Shown: piece by piece, positions 49,496 to 58,569 of the stretch
Layout: each line of letters opens with the position of its first letter
Numbering within the stretch: the stretch's first letter is position 1
Origin: Coriobacteriaceae bacterium
Lineage (GTDB): Bacteria; Actinomycetota; Coriobacteriia; Coriobacteriales; Coriobacteriaceae
Length of the DNA: 64,000 nt
Assembly (NCBI GenBank): GCA_902364975.1
Contig: CABJFQ010000002.1
Span: 129,041-193,040 of the forward strand
Reading direction: 5' to 3'
The notes under the pieces: model-generated
What the model was told of the DNA's origin: nothing
What the model saw: the letters and a program-made list of their open reading frames with translations, nothing else
The model's database searches: none
Program-made: the position numbers and the translations under genes

Positions 49496-50878
49496 ATGAT
49501 CATTACTCTGTGTGGTGGCGGATCCACCTTTACCCCCGGCATCGTCAAGTCCATCGCTCTGCGCAAGGACGAGCTCGACGTTGACGAGATTCGTCTGTAC
49601 GACATCAACGAGGAGCGCCAGCGCAAGATCGGCGTGCTCGTGGACTGGATTCTGCACGAGGACCTCGGCCTTGACATCAAGCTCACGGTGACCACCGACA
49701 AAAAGACGGCTTTTACCGACGCGAGCTTCGTGTTTGCCCAGATGCGCGTGGGCGGCTACGCCATGCGCGAGCAGGACGAGAAGATTCCGCTGCGCCATGG
49801 CTGCGTGGGCCAGGAGACCTGCGGTTGCGGCGGCCTTGCCTACGGCATGCGCACCATCTTCCCCATGGTCGAGCTGATCGATGACGTTGAGAAGTACGCC
49901 AAGAAGGACTACTGGATTCTCAACTACTCCAACCCTGCTGCCATCGTCTCCGAGGGCTGCCGTGTGCTGCGTCCCAACGCTCGCATCATCAACATCTGCG
50001 ACATGCCGATCGCGATCATCGACGTGGTTTGCGCCGCACTCGATATCGACAAGAAGGATGTCGAGTACGATTACTTTGGCCTCAACCACTTTGGCTGGTT
50101 CACCTCGATCCGCCACAAGGGCGAGGAGGTGCTCCCGCAGCTGCGCGAGTACATCAAGGAGCATGAGATTCTGCTGCCCGATTCGTACCTCAAGGGCATG
50201 GGCTCGCTGATGTCTAAGAAGCCCGAGGAGACCACCGACGAGCACCCCGAGCAGAACCGCCACACCAAGGGCAGCTGGTACTACGTCTGGAAGGGCGAGT
50301 ACGAGATCATGGAGTGCTTCCCGGAGTACCTGCCCAACACGTATCTGAACTACTACCTGCAGCAGAAGGAGTTCGTTGAGCATTCCAACCCCGAGCGCAC
50401 CCGTGCTAACGAGGTTGAGGAGACGCGTGAGAAGAACCTCTTCGACGGCATCGACCACTACGAGAAGACGGGCGAGATCGACGAGAGCACGTTCTATGCG
50501 GGCAGCCACGGCGACTGGATTGCCGATCTGGCTATCGCTCTGAAGAACGACACCAAGCAGCGCTTCCTGGTCATTTGCGAGAACAAGGGCGCTATCCCCA
50601 ACATGCCCTACGACGCTATGGTCGAGCTGCCTGCCTACATTGGCAAGAATGGCCCCGAGGTCATCAGCCGCGACAACATTCCTCTGTTCCAGCAGGGCCT
50701 CATGATGCAGCAGCTGAACTCCGAGAAGCTCGTGGTCGAGGCTACGATCGAGGGTTCTTACGAGAAGGCGCTCAAGGCCTTTACGCTGAACAAGACCGTG
50801 CCTTCGATGAAGGTCGCCAAGGAGGTTCTCGACGACATGATCGAGGCCAACAAGGACTTCTGGCCCGAGCTTAAGTAA
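49496..50878 (+). CDS. 6-phospho-alpha-glucosidase, GH4 family
   Basis: 460-residue cytoplasmic NAD- and metal-dependent glycosidase that splits phosphorylated alpha-glucosides such as maltose-6'-phosphate into glucose and glucose-6-phosphate. Near the N-terminus is the NAD loop CGGGSTFTPGIVKS. The metal/substrate motif is CDMP (residues 168-171), the form found in alpha-specific members such as GlvA/MalH; beta-specific members have CN(V/I)P. NYSNPAAI and GLNHFGWF are also present. It is the last gene of the operon crr-licT-EIICB-GH4 and starts 3 bp after the permease with AAGGAG. A terminator follows. Confidence 0.95.
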   Translation: MIITLCGGGSTFTPGIVKSIALRKDELDVDEIRLYDINEERQRKIGVLVDWILHEDLGLDIKLTVTTDKKTAFTDASFVFAQMRVGGYAMREQDEKIPLRHGCVGQETCGCGGLAYGMRTIFPMVELIDDVEKYAKKDYWILNYSNPAAIVSEGCRVLRPNARIINICDMPIAIIDVVCAALDIDKKDVEYDYFGLNHFGWFTSIRHKGEEVLPQLREYIKEHEILLPDSYLKGMGSLMSKKPEETTDEHPEQNRHTKGSWYYVWKGEYEIMECFPEYLPNTYLNYYLQQKEFVEHSNPERTRANEVEETREKNLFDGIDHYEKTGEIDESTFYAGSHGDWIADLAIALKNDTKQRFLVICENKGAIPNMPYDAMVELPAYIGKNGPEVISRDNIPLFQQGLMMQQLNSEKLVVEATIEGSYEKALKAFTLNKTVPSMKVAKEVLDDMIEANKDFWPELK

Positions 50879-50911
50879 AGGCAACAGGGTCGCTGGCCGC
50901 ATACCTAGAGC

Positions 50912-50946
50912 AATGCCCCGTCCACGTGATTGCGTGGACGGGGCAT
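50912..50946 (+). terminator. Alpha-glucoside operon terminator
   Basis: A 15-bp perfect stem (AATGCCCCGTCCACG with its complement) and loop TGATTG. The tail GTCATTTGG is T-poor. Confidence 0.75.
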
Positions 50947-51134
50947 TGTCATTTGGTAATGCGTTTTATCAAATATGGCATTTATCTGCGGTAATGTTCT
51001 ATTTCACCGCCGAGGGTGACATTTCATACCGCCTGCCGAACTGCGTGGAGACCTAACAACTTTTTAGGTCAGTGTTGTGCGTGTAGCAACTTCGCCCGGC
51101 CTCGCCTCCGGGCTGCCATGTGAGAGGGGATCTT

Positions 51135-52967
51135 ATGGCTCGACTGCACGTAATGGAACGCAGCCACGCTCAGGCCGTCATGGACGACCTGCACGATGCG
51201 CTCGGACGTCGTCTGGCGGTGAGTTCGCTCGCCCCGTGCCCCGTTGAGTTTACGGCAGCGCTCGTCAATCTGTGCTCCACCCAGAGCTGCGGCAAGTGCA
51301 CGCCCTGCCGCGTGGGCCTGAGCGCGCTGAGCGACCTGCTCGCCGATGTGCTCGAGGGCCGCGCCGACGAGTCCACGCTCAACTTGATTGAGCGCACCGC
51401 CCGCACCATCTACCTTTCGAGCGACTGCGCCATCGGCTACGAAGCTGGCGCCATGGCACTCACGGCCATTCGCGGCTTCCGCGACGATTTTGAGCACCAC
51501 ATTCGCGAGCACTCCTGCGGCTTTGACCGCGAGGCCCGCGTCCCGTGCGTTTCGGGCTGCCCGGCGCACGTCGACATTCCCGGGTACATTTCGCTGGTCG
51601 AGGCCGGCCGCTATGCCGACGCCGTCAAGGTCATCCGCAAGAACAATCCGCTGCCGCTCGTCTGCGGCCTGGTGTGCGAGCATCCCTGCGAGATGCACTG
51701 CCGCCGTGGCATGGTCGACGACCCCATGAACATCCTCGCCCTCAAGCGTTTTGCCGTTGAGCATAGCGACCTCAACGACCACAAGCCGCACGTGGTGGAC
51801 AACACCGGGAAGCGCGTCGCCGTGATCGGCGGCGGCCCGGCCGGTCTTTCTTGCGCTTACTACCTGGCCGTGATGGGCCACAAGGTGACCATCTTGGAGC
51901 AGCGCCACCACCTGGGCGGCATGCTGCGCTACGGCATCCCCAGCTATCGTCTGCCGCGCGAGCGCCTGCAGGCCGAGATCGACTGGATCTTGAGCGCCGG
52001 CATCGACGTGGAGCTCGACCACTCCGTCAACGGCGAGGAGCTTGCCCGTCTGCGCGACGAGTTCGATGCCGTCTACCTGGCCATCGGTGCCCACAACGAC
52101 AAGAAGCTCGGCCTTCCGGGCGAAGAGGCACCCGGCGTTGAGTCGGCCGTCAAGATGCTGCGCGCCATCGGCGACGACGAGCTGCCCGACCTGAGCGGTC
52201 AGCGCGTGTGCGTCATCGGTGGCGGCAACGTTGCCATGGACGTGGCCCGCTCTGCCGTGCGCTGCGGTGCCGAGAAGGTGAGCATCGTCTACCGCCGCCG
52301 CATCTGCGACATGACGGCCCAGGACGCCGAGATCGCCGGCGCCCAGGCCGAGGGCTGCGAGGTGCTGGAGCTGACGGCCCCGCTCGCCATCGAGACCGGC
52401 GAGGACGGTCGCGTGTGCGGCCTGCGCGTGCAGCCACAGATTATCGGCGAGCCCCGCCGCGGTCGCCCGGCCCCGCGTGCCGCCGCTACGCCAGAGCGCG
52501 TCATCCCCTGCGAGCGCGTGTTCGTGGCCATTGGCCAGGACATCGATTCCAGGCCGTTTGAGGAGATGGGCATTGCCTGCAAGTGGGGCTGCGTCGTCAC
52601 CGATTCGGACGGCGCCGTGCCCAACTTCGATGGTCTCTTTAGCGGCGGCGACTGCCAGACCGGCCCCGCCACCGTTATCCGCGCTATCAACGCCGGCCGC
52701 GTGGCCTCGGCAAACATCGACCGCTACCTGGGCTTTGATCACAAGATCAAACTCGAGGTCGAACTGCCGACCGTCCAGTTTAAGGGTAAGCACGAGTGCG
52801 GCCGCTGCGAGCTGGGCGAGCGCGAGGCCGGCGAGCGCATCCACGATTGGAATCTGGTCGAGCAGGGCCTTACCGAGGAGGAGGCACGCCAGGAGGCAAG
52901 CCGCTGCCTGCGTTGCGACCACTTTGGCTTTGGCGCGTTCCGCGGAGGGAGGAACCTGGAATGGTAG
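51135..52967 (+). CDS. FAD oxidoreductase: NuoF-like Fe-S domain fused to a GltD-like module
   Basis: 610-residue flavoprotein. The N-terminal domain carries the NuoF/HydB 4Fe-4S motif SCGKCTPCR (Cys52, 55, 58, with Cys98). It is followed by a GltD-type Fe-S region (Cys138, 142, 177, 181, 185, 189), an FAD motif VIGGGPAGLSCAYYL with HLGGMLRYGIPSYRLP, an NAD(P)H motif VIGGGNVAMDVARSA, and further cysteines near the C-terminus (CGRCELG, RCLRCDHFG). It should pass electrons between NAD(P)H and the hydrogenase encoded next, whose start overlaps it by 7 nt. [FeFe] hydrogenases of group A2 are known as glutamate-synthase-linked for this gene pairing. The ATG at 51135 has GAGGGGA upstream. Confidence 0.9.
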   Translation: MARLHVMERSHAQAVMDDLHDALGRRLAVSSLAPCPVEFTAALVNLCSTQSCGKCTPCRVGLSALSDLLADVLEGRADESTLNLIERTARTIYLSSDCAIGYEAGAMALTAIRGFRDDFEHHIREHSCGFDREARVPCVSGCPAHVDIPGYISLVEAGRYADAVKVIRKNNPLPLVCGLVCEHPCEMHCRRGMVDDPMNILALKRFAVEHSDLNDHKPHVVDNTGKRVAVIGGGPAGLSCAYYLAVMGHKVTILEQRHHLGGMLRYGIPSYRLPRERLQAEIDWILSAGIDVELDHSVNGEELARLRDEFDAVYLAIGAHNDKKLGLPGEEAPGVESAVKMLRAIGDDELPDLSGQRVCVIGGGNVAMDVARSAVRCGAEKVSIVYRRRICDMTAQDAEIAGAQAEGCEVLELTAPLAIETGEDGRVCGLRVQPQIIGEPRRGRPAPRAAATPERVIPCERVFVAIGQDIDSRPFEEMGIACKWGCVVTDSDGAVPNFDGLFSGGDCQTGPATVIRAINAGRVASANIDRYLGFDHKIKLEVELPTVQFKGKHECGRCELGEREAGERIHDWNLVEQGLTEEEARQEASRCLRCDHFGFGAFRGGRNLEW

Positions 52968-54772
52968 AGCCTAACAAAACCACCGTCAGCGACAACACCG
53001 AGAACGGAGCGCACAACATGGTCAGGCTCATTATCGATAGCCGTGAAGTCGTGGTGCCCGAGCGCACCACGATCCTAGATGCGGCCAAGTCCGTCGGCAT
53101 CCAGATTCCCACCCTGTGCTATCTGCGCGATCTAAACGAGATCGGCGGCTGCCGCGTGTGCGTGGTCGAGGTTGAGGGCTGCGACCAGCTGGTTGCCGCC
53201 TGCAACAACTACGTGCTCGACGGCATGGTGGTCCACACCAACAGCCCCAAGGCGCGCGAGGCCCGTCGCACCAACGTGCAGCTGCTGCTGTCCCAGCACG
53301 ACTCGCGCTGTACGAGCTGCGTGCGCAGTGGTAACTGCAACCTGCAGACCATCGCCAACGACCTGGGTATCTTCTATCTGCCGTACGAGCAGCACCTGGC
53401 GCGCGAGGGCTGGGACTTCGATTTCCCCATCATCCGCGACAACGACAAGTGCATCAAATGTATGCGCTGCATCAAGGTGTGCGAGAGCGTGCAGGGCTTA
53501 GGGATTTGGGACCTGACCAACCGCGCCACGCATACCGCCGTGGGCACCCGCGGGCGTGCGCCGATCGGCAAGACCGATTGCGTCGCGTGCGGTCAATGCA
53601 TCACGCATTGCCCGACAGGCGCGCTGCGCGAGCGCGATGACACCGAGGCCGTGTTCGACGCTCTCGCTGATCCCGACAAGATCGTGCTGGTGCAGATCGC
53701 GCCGGCCGTGCGTAGCGCTTGGGGCGAGGAGCTCGGCATTCCGCGCGAGGAGGCTACCGTCGAGCGCCTGGCTTGTGCGCTGCGCCGCGTGGGCTTTGAG
53801 TACGTGTTCGACACCGACTTCTCGGCCGATCTCACCATTATGGAGGAGGGCTCCGAGCTGCTCGAGCGCCTGGGTAAGGCCGCCAAGGGCGAGGGCGACA
53901 GCCGCAGCTGGCCCATGTTCACGAGCTGCTGCCCGGGCTGGGTACGCTTTGTGAAGGCGCGCTACCCGGAGTTTGTCGACAGCCTGTCCACGTCAAAGTC
54001 GCCGCAGCAGATGTTTGGCGCCATCGCCAAGACCTACTACGCCAAGGTGCTGGGCGTGGAGCCCGAGCGCCTGTTTGTGGTGTCCGTGATGCCGTGCACG
54101 GCCAAGAAGGCCGAGTGTGCGCTGCCGAGCATGGTGGGCGAGGGCGGCGTGCCCGATGTGGACGTTGCGCTGACGGTGCGCGAGATGGTACGCATGATTC
54201 GCGCGAGCCACGTGAGCGTCGACACGCTTACCGAGGAGCCGCTCGATACGCCGCTGGGCTTTGGCACGGGCGCGGGTGTGATCTTTGGCGCCACGGGCGG
54301 CGTGATGGAGGCCGCCGTGCGCTCGGCATATTACCTGGTGACGGGCAAGAATCCCGACGCCGACTTCTTTACTGATGTGCGCGGCCTGGACGGCTGGAAA
54401 GAAGCCGTGGCCGATATCGATGGCACCAAGGTGCGCGTCGCCGTGGCACACGGGCTGGGCAACGCCGCGCGTCTGCTCGACGCGATTCGCGACGGCCGTG
54501 TGAGCTATGACTTCGTTGAGGTCATGGCATGCCCGGGCGGCTGCGTCGGCGGCGGCGGTCAGCCCATCCACGACGGCTGTGAACTGGCGGCCGAGCGTGG
54601 CCAGGTGCTCTGGGGGCTGGATGCCGCTGCGGACATTCGCTTCTCGCACGAGAACCCCGATGTTCAGGCGTGCTACCGCGAGTTTTTGGGCGCGCCGCTC
54701 TCGCCGCTGGCCGAGGAGTTGCTGCATACCGACCATCACGCCTGGTCGATGCCTAACGAGGGGAAGTGCTAA
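52961..54772 (+). CDS. [FeFe] hydrogenase catalytic subunit
   Basis: 603-residue H2-activating enzyme with the full N-terminal cluster set. There is a plant-type 2Fe-2S domain (Cys53, 64, 67, 81), a His-Cys3 4Fe-4S site (His113, Cys117, 120, 126), and two ferredoxin motifs (CIKCMRCIKVC 164-174, CVACGQCITHC 207-217). The H-cluster motifs are L1 TSCCPGW (321-327), L2 MPCTAKKAE (377-385) and L3 MACPGGCVGGGGQP. All H-cluster cysteines are present, including the proton-transfer Cys, so activity is expected. No maturation genes (hydE, F, G) are in the window. The ATG at 52961 has GGGAGGA upstream; an internal ATG at 53018 is also possible. Confidence 0.95.
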   Translation: MVEPNKTTVSDNTENGAHNMVRLIIDSREVVVPERTTILDAAKSVGIQIPTLCYLRDLNEIGGCRVCVVEVEGCDQLVAACNNYVLDGMVVHTNSPKAREARRTNVQLLLSQHDSRCTSCVRSGNCNLQTIANDLGIFYLPYEQHLAREGWDFDFPIIRDNDKCIKCMRCIKVCESVQGLGIWDLTNRATHTAVGTRGRAPIGKTDCVACGQCITHCPTGALRERDDTEAVFDALADPDKIVLVQIAPAVRSAWGEELGIPREEATVERLACALRRVGFEYVFDTDFSADLTIMEEGSELLERLGKAAKGEGDSRSWPMFTSCCPGWVRFVKARYPEFVDSLSTSKSPQQMFGAIAKTYYAKVLGVEPERLFVVSVMPCTAKKAECALPSMVGEGGVPDVDVALTVREMVRMIRASHVSVDTLTEEPLDTPLGFGTGAGVIFGATGGVMEAAVRSAYYLVTGKNPDADFFTDVRGLDGWKEAVADIDGTKVRVAVAHGLGNAARLLDAIRDGRVSYDFVEVMACPGGCVGGGGQPIHDGCELAAERGQVLWGLDAAADIRFSHENPDVQACYREFLGAPLSPLAEELLHTDHHAWSMPNEGKC

Positions 54773-54774
54773 CG

Positions 54775-55830
54775 ATGCGCGCGTTTGAATTTGAGCTTTC
54801 GCGCCGAGGGTTTGCCTCGGCGCTTGCCGCGGGCGCGCTGTCGCTTGCGTTGGCCGGCTGCAGCGGCGGGGCTGCCGGTGCCGGGTCCGCCGCGGGCTCG
54901 GCTGCCGCGGACGGCGCCGGTGCTGCTGCAGAGTCGGTCGAGGTGCACGTCGCCTCGCTCAAGGGACCGACCTCGATTGGCCTGGTGCAGTTTATGGACC
55001 AGGCGGCCGACGGTGCCACGGATAACGAGTTCAACTTTGCGATCAGCGCCGCGGCCGACGAGATCGTGCCCAAGATGATTCAGGGCGATGTCGACATTGC
55101 TCTGGTGCCCGCCAACGTGGCGAGCGTGCTCTACAACAAGACCGAGGGCGCGGTGCAGGTCATCGACATCAACACGCTGGGCGTGCTGAACGTGGTGACG
55201 GGTAACGCGGACGTTACTTCGTTTGGTGATCTGGCGGGTCGTACCGTCTACATGACGGGCAAAGGCACCACGCCGGAGTACGTCATGAACTACCTGCTGG
55301 AGCGCGCGGGCCTGACCAGACAGGTGACGCTCGAGTTTAAGAGCGAGCCCACCGAAGTGCTGTCGGCGCTGCTTGCCGATCCGTCTGCCGTGGGCGTGCT
55401 GCCCGAGCCGTTCAAGACCGCTGCCATTGCAAAGAGCGAAGGCAAGCTGTCGGCGCCGGTGAGTCTGACCGATGTGTGGGATGAGCTGGCGGGCGACACG
55501 GGTTCGCGCCTGCTGACGGGCGTGACCGTGGTGCGCCGCGCGTTTGCCGAGGAACATCCCGAGGCCGTTGCGGAGTTCTTGAGCTGCCATGCGGCGAGCG
55601 TTAAGGCTGTCAATGCGGCGCCGACAGATTGGGCGCAGGCCGTGGTCGATGCCGGCATCGTGGACAACGCCAAGATCGCCGAGAAGGCGATTCCCGGGTG
55701 CATGCTTGTCTGCCAGACGGGGAAAGATATGAAGGCGGCGCTCGGTGGGTACCTGCAGGTGCTGGCCGATGCGGATGCGAGCGCCGTGGGCGGCAAGCTC
55801 CCGGCTGACGATTTCTACTACATGGAGTAG
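54775..55830 (+). CDS. ABC transporter substrate-binding lipoprotein, Tat-type signal
   Basis: 351-residue NMT1/TauA/SsuA-like binding protein. The N-terminus has a twin-arginine motif (SRRGF, residues 9-13), a hydrophobic stretch and a lipobox LAGC (Cys29), then a Gly/Ala/Ser linker, indicating a lipoprotein possibly exported folded through Tat. Periplasmic-binding-fold strands follow (VEVHVASLKGPTSIGLVQ, MIQGDVDIALVPANVASVLYN, GVLPEPFKTAAI). It starts 2 bp after the hydrogenase stop and 3 bp before the transporter gene, so all four genes are one unit. The ligand is unknown. Confidence 0.9.
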   Translation: MRAFEFELSRRGFASALAAGALSLALAGCSGGAAGAGSAAGSAAADGAGAAAESVEVHVASLKGPTSIGLVQFMDQAADGATDNEFNFAISAAADEIVPKMIQGDVDIALVPANVASVLYNKTEGAVQVIDINTLGVLNVVTGNADVTSFGDLAGRTVYMTGKGTTPEYVMNYLLERAGLTRQVTLEFKSEPTEVLSALLADPSAVGVLPEPFKTAAIAKSEGKLSAPVSLTDVWDELAGDTGSRLLTGVTVVRRAFAEEHPEAVAEFLSCHAASVKAVNAAPTDWAQAVVDAGIVDNAKIAEKAIPGCMLVCQTGKDMKAALGGYLQVLADADASAVGGKLPADDFYYME

Positions 55831-55833
55831 CCC

Positions 55834-57204
55834 GTGCGCGCGTTTGCTCGACAAATGACAGAGCGTATGAAGGCGGCGGCAGGTGCCGTCGCCGCCTTTT
55901 GGCTTGCCGCGTGGATGCTGGTGGCGGCGCTGGTGGCGCAGCCGCTGATCTTGCCGGGGCCGGGTGCTGTTGCCTTGGCGCTGCTGCGCCTGGTGTGCGA
56001 TGGCGGTGCCTGGGCGATTTTGGTGGGCTCGGGCGCGCGGATACTGGGCGGGCTGGCGCTTGCCGCGGTGTGTGGTGGCGTGCTTGCCGGGATTTCGTCA
56101 CGCTCGCGGGCGTTTGCACGCCTGGTGGCTCCGGCGCTGTCGTTTGTAAAGGCGACGCCGGTTGCCTGCGTGGTGGTCCTGCTGCTTATCTGGCTGGGAT
56201 CGGCGCGCGTGAGCATCGCGGCAGTCTTTTTGATGGCGCTGCCGGGCGTATATTTCTCGCTGGTCGAGGGCTTGGCACAGGCGAATAAACCGCTGGAGCA
56301 GATGTTTCGCCTGCATGGCGTGCGGGGATGGCGACTGTTTTGCGCTCATACCTGGCGCGAAGTCCTGCCGTTTGTGCTTTCGTGTGCCCGGTCCGTGATC
56401 GGCATGAGCTGGAAGGCCGGCGTGGCAGCCGAGCTGATCGGCATGGCGGTGGGCACCGTGGGTGAGCGCATCTATCAGGCAAAGCTTTTGATTGAGACGG
56501 CTGATCTGCTGGCGTGGACCGTGCTGGTCGTTGCCGCCTCGTGGGCGTGTGAGCGCGTGCTGGTGTGGCTGCTGCGGGTTTCGGGACCCGTGGCGTGGGG
56601 CGCGGCCGTGCGGGCGCATGGGCGTGGTAGTCGCGGGCGTGCGGGGGCTGCGGGCGATGGCGCTGCGGCGGAGCTTGCGCTCGTCGTGGGCGATCGCGCG
56701 CCCTGGGCGCCGGCGCTCGCCGGACTGGTGCTCAACGTGCCCGCGTCTGGGCGTATCTGTGTGATGGGCGCCTCGGGTGCGGGCAAGTCTACGCTCCTTG
56801 CCCTTGCGGCGGGGGAGTGCGCGCCGTGCTCCATGGTGTTTCAGGATGCACACTTGGTCGAGTCCGCCGCGGCGCTGGATAACGTGCTAGTGTGCGCCGA
56901 TGCACGCGTGGACGCCTCGAGTGCTGCGGCCCTGTTGCGCCTGCTGGTGCCGGGGGTCGATGTACATACTCGCGTGGCCGAGCTTTCGGGCGGGCAGCGC
57001 CGTCGCGTCGAGATCGCTCGAGCCCTGCTGTGCCCGGGCGGCGCGGTGATTCTTGACGAGCCCTTTACCGGTTTAGATACCGCTGCGCGCGACGCATGCG
57101 CCGAGGTCGTGCTCGACTTGCTCGACGGCCGTATGCTGCTGCTTGCATCGCACGATGTCGCCGACGCTCAGGCCCTCGATATCTCGGACATCATCACGCT
57201 CTAA
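55834..57204 (+). CDS. Fused ABC permease-ATPase, TauC/SsuC-like
   Basis: 456-residue protein joining a TauC/SsuC-type permease (about residues 1-250, five or six helices, with the EAA-like loop GVRGWRLFCAHTWREVLPF) to a short ATPase (about 280-456). The ATPase has Walker A GASGAGKSTLL, signature LSGGQRRRVEIARA, Walker B AVILDEPFTGLD and switch His in LASHDVAD. The ATPase is shortened (about 175 residues) between Walker A and the signature. Import of the ligand bound by the preceding lipoprotein is the likely role. Codons are extremely GC-rich. The start is GTG at 55834, directly after the lipoprotein gene. Confidence 0.88.
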   Translation: MRAFARQMTERMKAAAGAVAAFWLAAWMLVAALVAQPLILPGPGAVALALLRLVCDGGAWAILVGSGARILGGLALAAVCGGVLAGISSRSRAFARLVAPALSFVKATPVACVVVLLLIWLGSARVSIAAVFLMALPGVYFSLVEGLAQANKPLEQMFRLHGVRGWRLFCAHTWREVLPFVLSCARSVIGMSWKAGVAAELIGMAVGTVGERIYQAKLLIETADLLAWTVLVVAASWACERVLVWLLRVSGPVAWGAAVRAHGRGSRGRAGAAGDGAAAELALVVGDRAPWAPALAGLVLNVPASGRICVMGASGAGKSTLLALAAGECAPCSMVFQDAHLVESAAALDNVLVCADARVDASSAAALLRLLVPGVDVHTRVAELSGGQRRRVEIARALLCPGGAVILDEPFTGLDTAARDACAEVVLDLLDGRMLLLASHDVADAQALDISDIITL

Positions 57205-57259
57205 ATACCTACTCAGCAACAAAATGATTCGTTTTCCTCCGCCCCCATTGGGTCGGGTG

Positions 57260-57305
57260 TGCTATTCTATCTGCGGGGTAATACTTAGGAATACCAAGTA
57301 ATACC
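57260..57305 (+). promoter_or_regulatory. Promoter and inverted repeat upstream of DinJ-like gene
   Basis: An extended -10 type sequence TGCTATTCT (57260-57268) is followed by GGTAATACTT...AAGTAATACC (57277-57305, 9 of 10 matched). A ribbon-helix-helix protein such as the one encoded downstream could bind here. Confidence 0.4.
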
Positions 57306-57419
57306 AACGCCGTAGAAACAAACTCCGGATGCGGGCCAATCGGGTTGCCTTCACAGCCCGTCGCCCAGCCGCGTGGCCCGCATCTATCCGCACCACCGTC
57401 GTTTCAAAAAGGAAGCGCC

Positions 57420-57623
57420 ATGGCAGATCACATGACCCCGGTTGTCGCGAAGGTCTTGCCCGAGGAAAAGGCGGCCTTCGCGGCGGCAACCCAGCTCGTG
57501 GGCACCACGCCGTCCAACGCCATCCGCATGTTTATCGCCGCGTTCAATCGCTGCGGCACCTTCCCGTTCGACATCTCGCCGAGCGGGGCTTTTGGCACTG
57601 CGCCCGATTCTCATCAACAATGA
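57420..57623 (+). CDS. DinJ/RelB-like ribbon-helix-helix antitoxin, orphan
   Basis: 67-residue protein resembling DinJ/RelB antitoxins: a beta strand (TPVVAKVLPEEK), then two helices (AAFAAATQLVGTTPSNAIRMF is the region, residues 18-38) and the C-terminal PFD segment typical of the family. Such proteins repress their own operon and neutralise a RelE/YafQ-type RNase. No toxin frame follows: 35 bp later an unrelated CPBP protease begins. It is thus an orphan antitoxin or a stand-alone regulator. AAAGGAAG precedes the ATG. Confidence 0.8.
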   Translation: MADHMTPVVAKVLPEEKAAFAAATQLVGTTPSNAIRMFIAAFNRCGTFPFDISPSGAFGTAPDSHQQ

Positions 57624-57657
57624 CTGTCCCCAAGTGCCGGGTTTTGAGGAGGTTGGC

Positions 57658-58569
57658 ATGCTCAATGCGATAGCGTGGGCGCTTGCCTGTTTTGGCGTTG
57701 TCGCGGCAGATATTGCCCTGAGCGTGGTTCTGTTTTCTGTTCTCGATGCCGTGTCGGTGCTGACGGGCTATCCGATCGACAACCTCGATGTCCAATGGTT
57801 CCAGGCTGCCGCTCAGACGGCGTCGTTTTTGATGGCGCTGCTGTGGTGGCGCTATCTGTGGCCCCGCTCCTTCATGGCGCGCCGGCAAGGTGAACGCCCG
57901 CTCGGCGGGGGAGCAAATGCTGCATGGAAGCGCGTCGCATGCGTTGTCGTGATCGGCCTATCCATGCAGGTGGTCATTAGCTACCTATGCGACGGCGTGC
58001 TGTCGCTGCTGCCCGAGGTTGCGGCGGACTATAGCGAGCTCGTCGAGGAAACAGGCTTGGGCGATACCAACCTTCTTGCCGTCCTGACCACGGTGCTCGG
58101 CGCTCCGTTTTGCGAGGAGTTGCTGGTGCGCGGCATTGTTTTTGAGTTTTCGCTACGAGCGTTTAATCCGCAGTGCCGCCCGCTTTGGAAGCGCAGGCGT
58201 CGTGCGAGCGCGCAGGACGGCGCCATGGTGCCCTGGGCGGCACCAAGCACGTGGGGTATCGCCGCGGCGATTGTGCTGCAGGCGGCAATCTTCGGTTTTA
58301 TGCACATGAACTGGGTACAGGGCTGCTATGCGGGTGCCGCCGGCCTCATCTTTGGCTGGGTGCTCGTGACCACCGGAAAGCTCCGCTACACGATCCTGCT
58401 GCACTTTGCCTTTAACGCCGGGTCGTACCTGATGGGTCTGTTGTGGTTTGTGAACACACCGCTCGACGTGGTAATCACGGTCGCTATCGCCGGCGTCATC
58501 CTCGTTGAGGCTATGCGCTCGCTGCGCCACGCGTGTGGGATGGGCGCAGCGAGCGCGCCGCTGCCCTAG
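57658..58569 (+). CDS. CPBP-family intramembrane metalloprotease
   Basis: 303-residue membrane protein with about eight helices and the Abi/CAAX (CPBP) motifs: EELLVRGIVFE (Glu-Glu pair), HMNW and the final HFAFNAGSYLM. Members process prenylated proteins or bacteriocin-related peptides; the substrate here is unknown. The ATG at 57658 has GAGGAGG upstream. Just before it, CTGTCCCCAAGTGCCGGG matches the repeat words seen at 35.4 and 46.1 kb. Its stop codon overlaps the stop of the convergent YgiQ gene in a shared CTAG. Confidence 0.88.
   Translation: MLNAIAWALACFGVVAADIALSVVLFSVLDAVSVLTGYPIDNLDVQWFQAAAQTASFLMALLWWRYLWPRSFMARRQGERPLGGGANAAWKRVACVVVIGLSMQVVISYLCDGVLSLLPEVAADYSELVEETGLGDTNLLAVLTTVLGAPFCEELLVRGIVFEFSLRAFNPQCRPLWKRRRRASAQDGAMVPWAAPSTWGIAAAIVLQAAIFGFMHMNWVQGCYAGAAGLIFGWVLVTTGKLRYTILLHFAFNAGSYLMGLLWFVNTPLDVVITVAIAGVILVEAMRSLRHACGMGAASAPLP

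Noticed and set aside
47816..50902. Minus-strand open frame of about 1000 codons opposite the PTS permease and GH4 genes
   Set aside because: Same shadow effect; the plus-strand genes are well supported.
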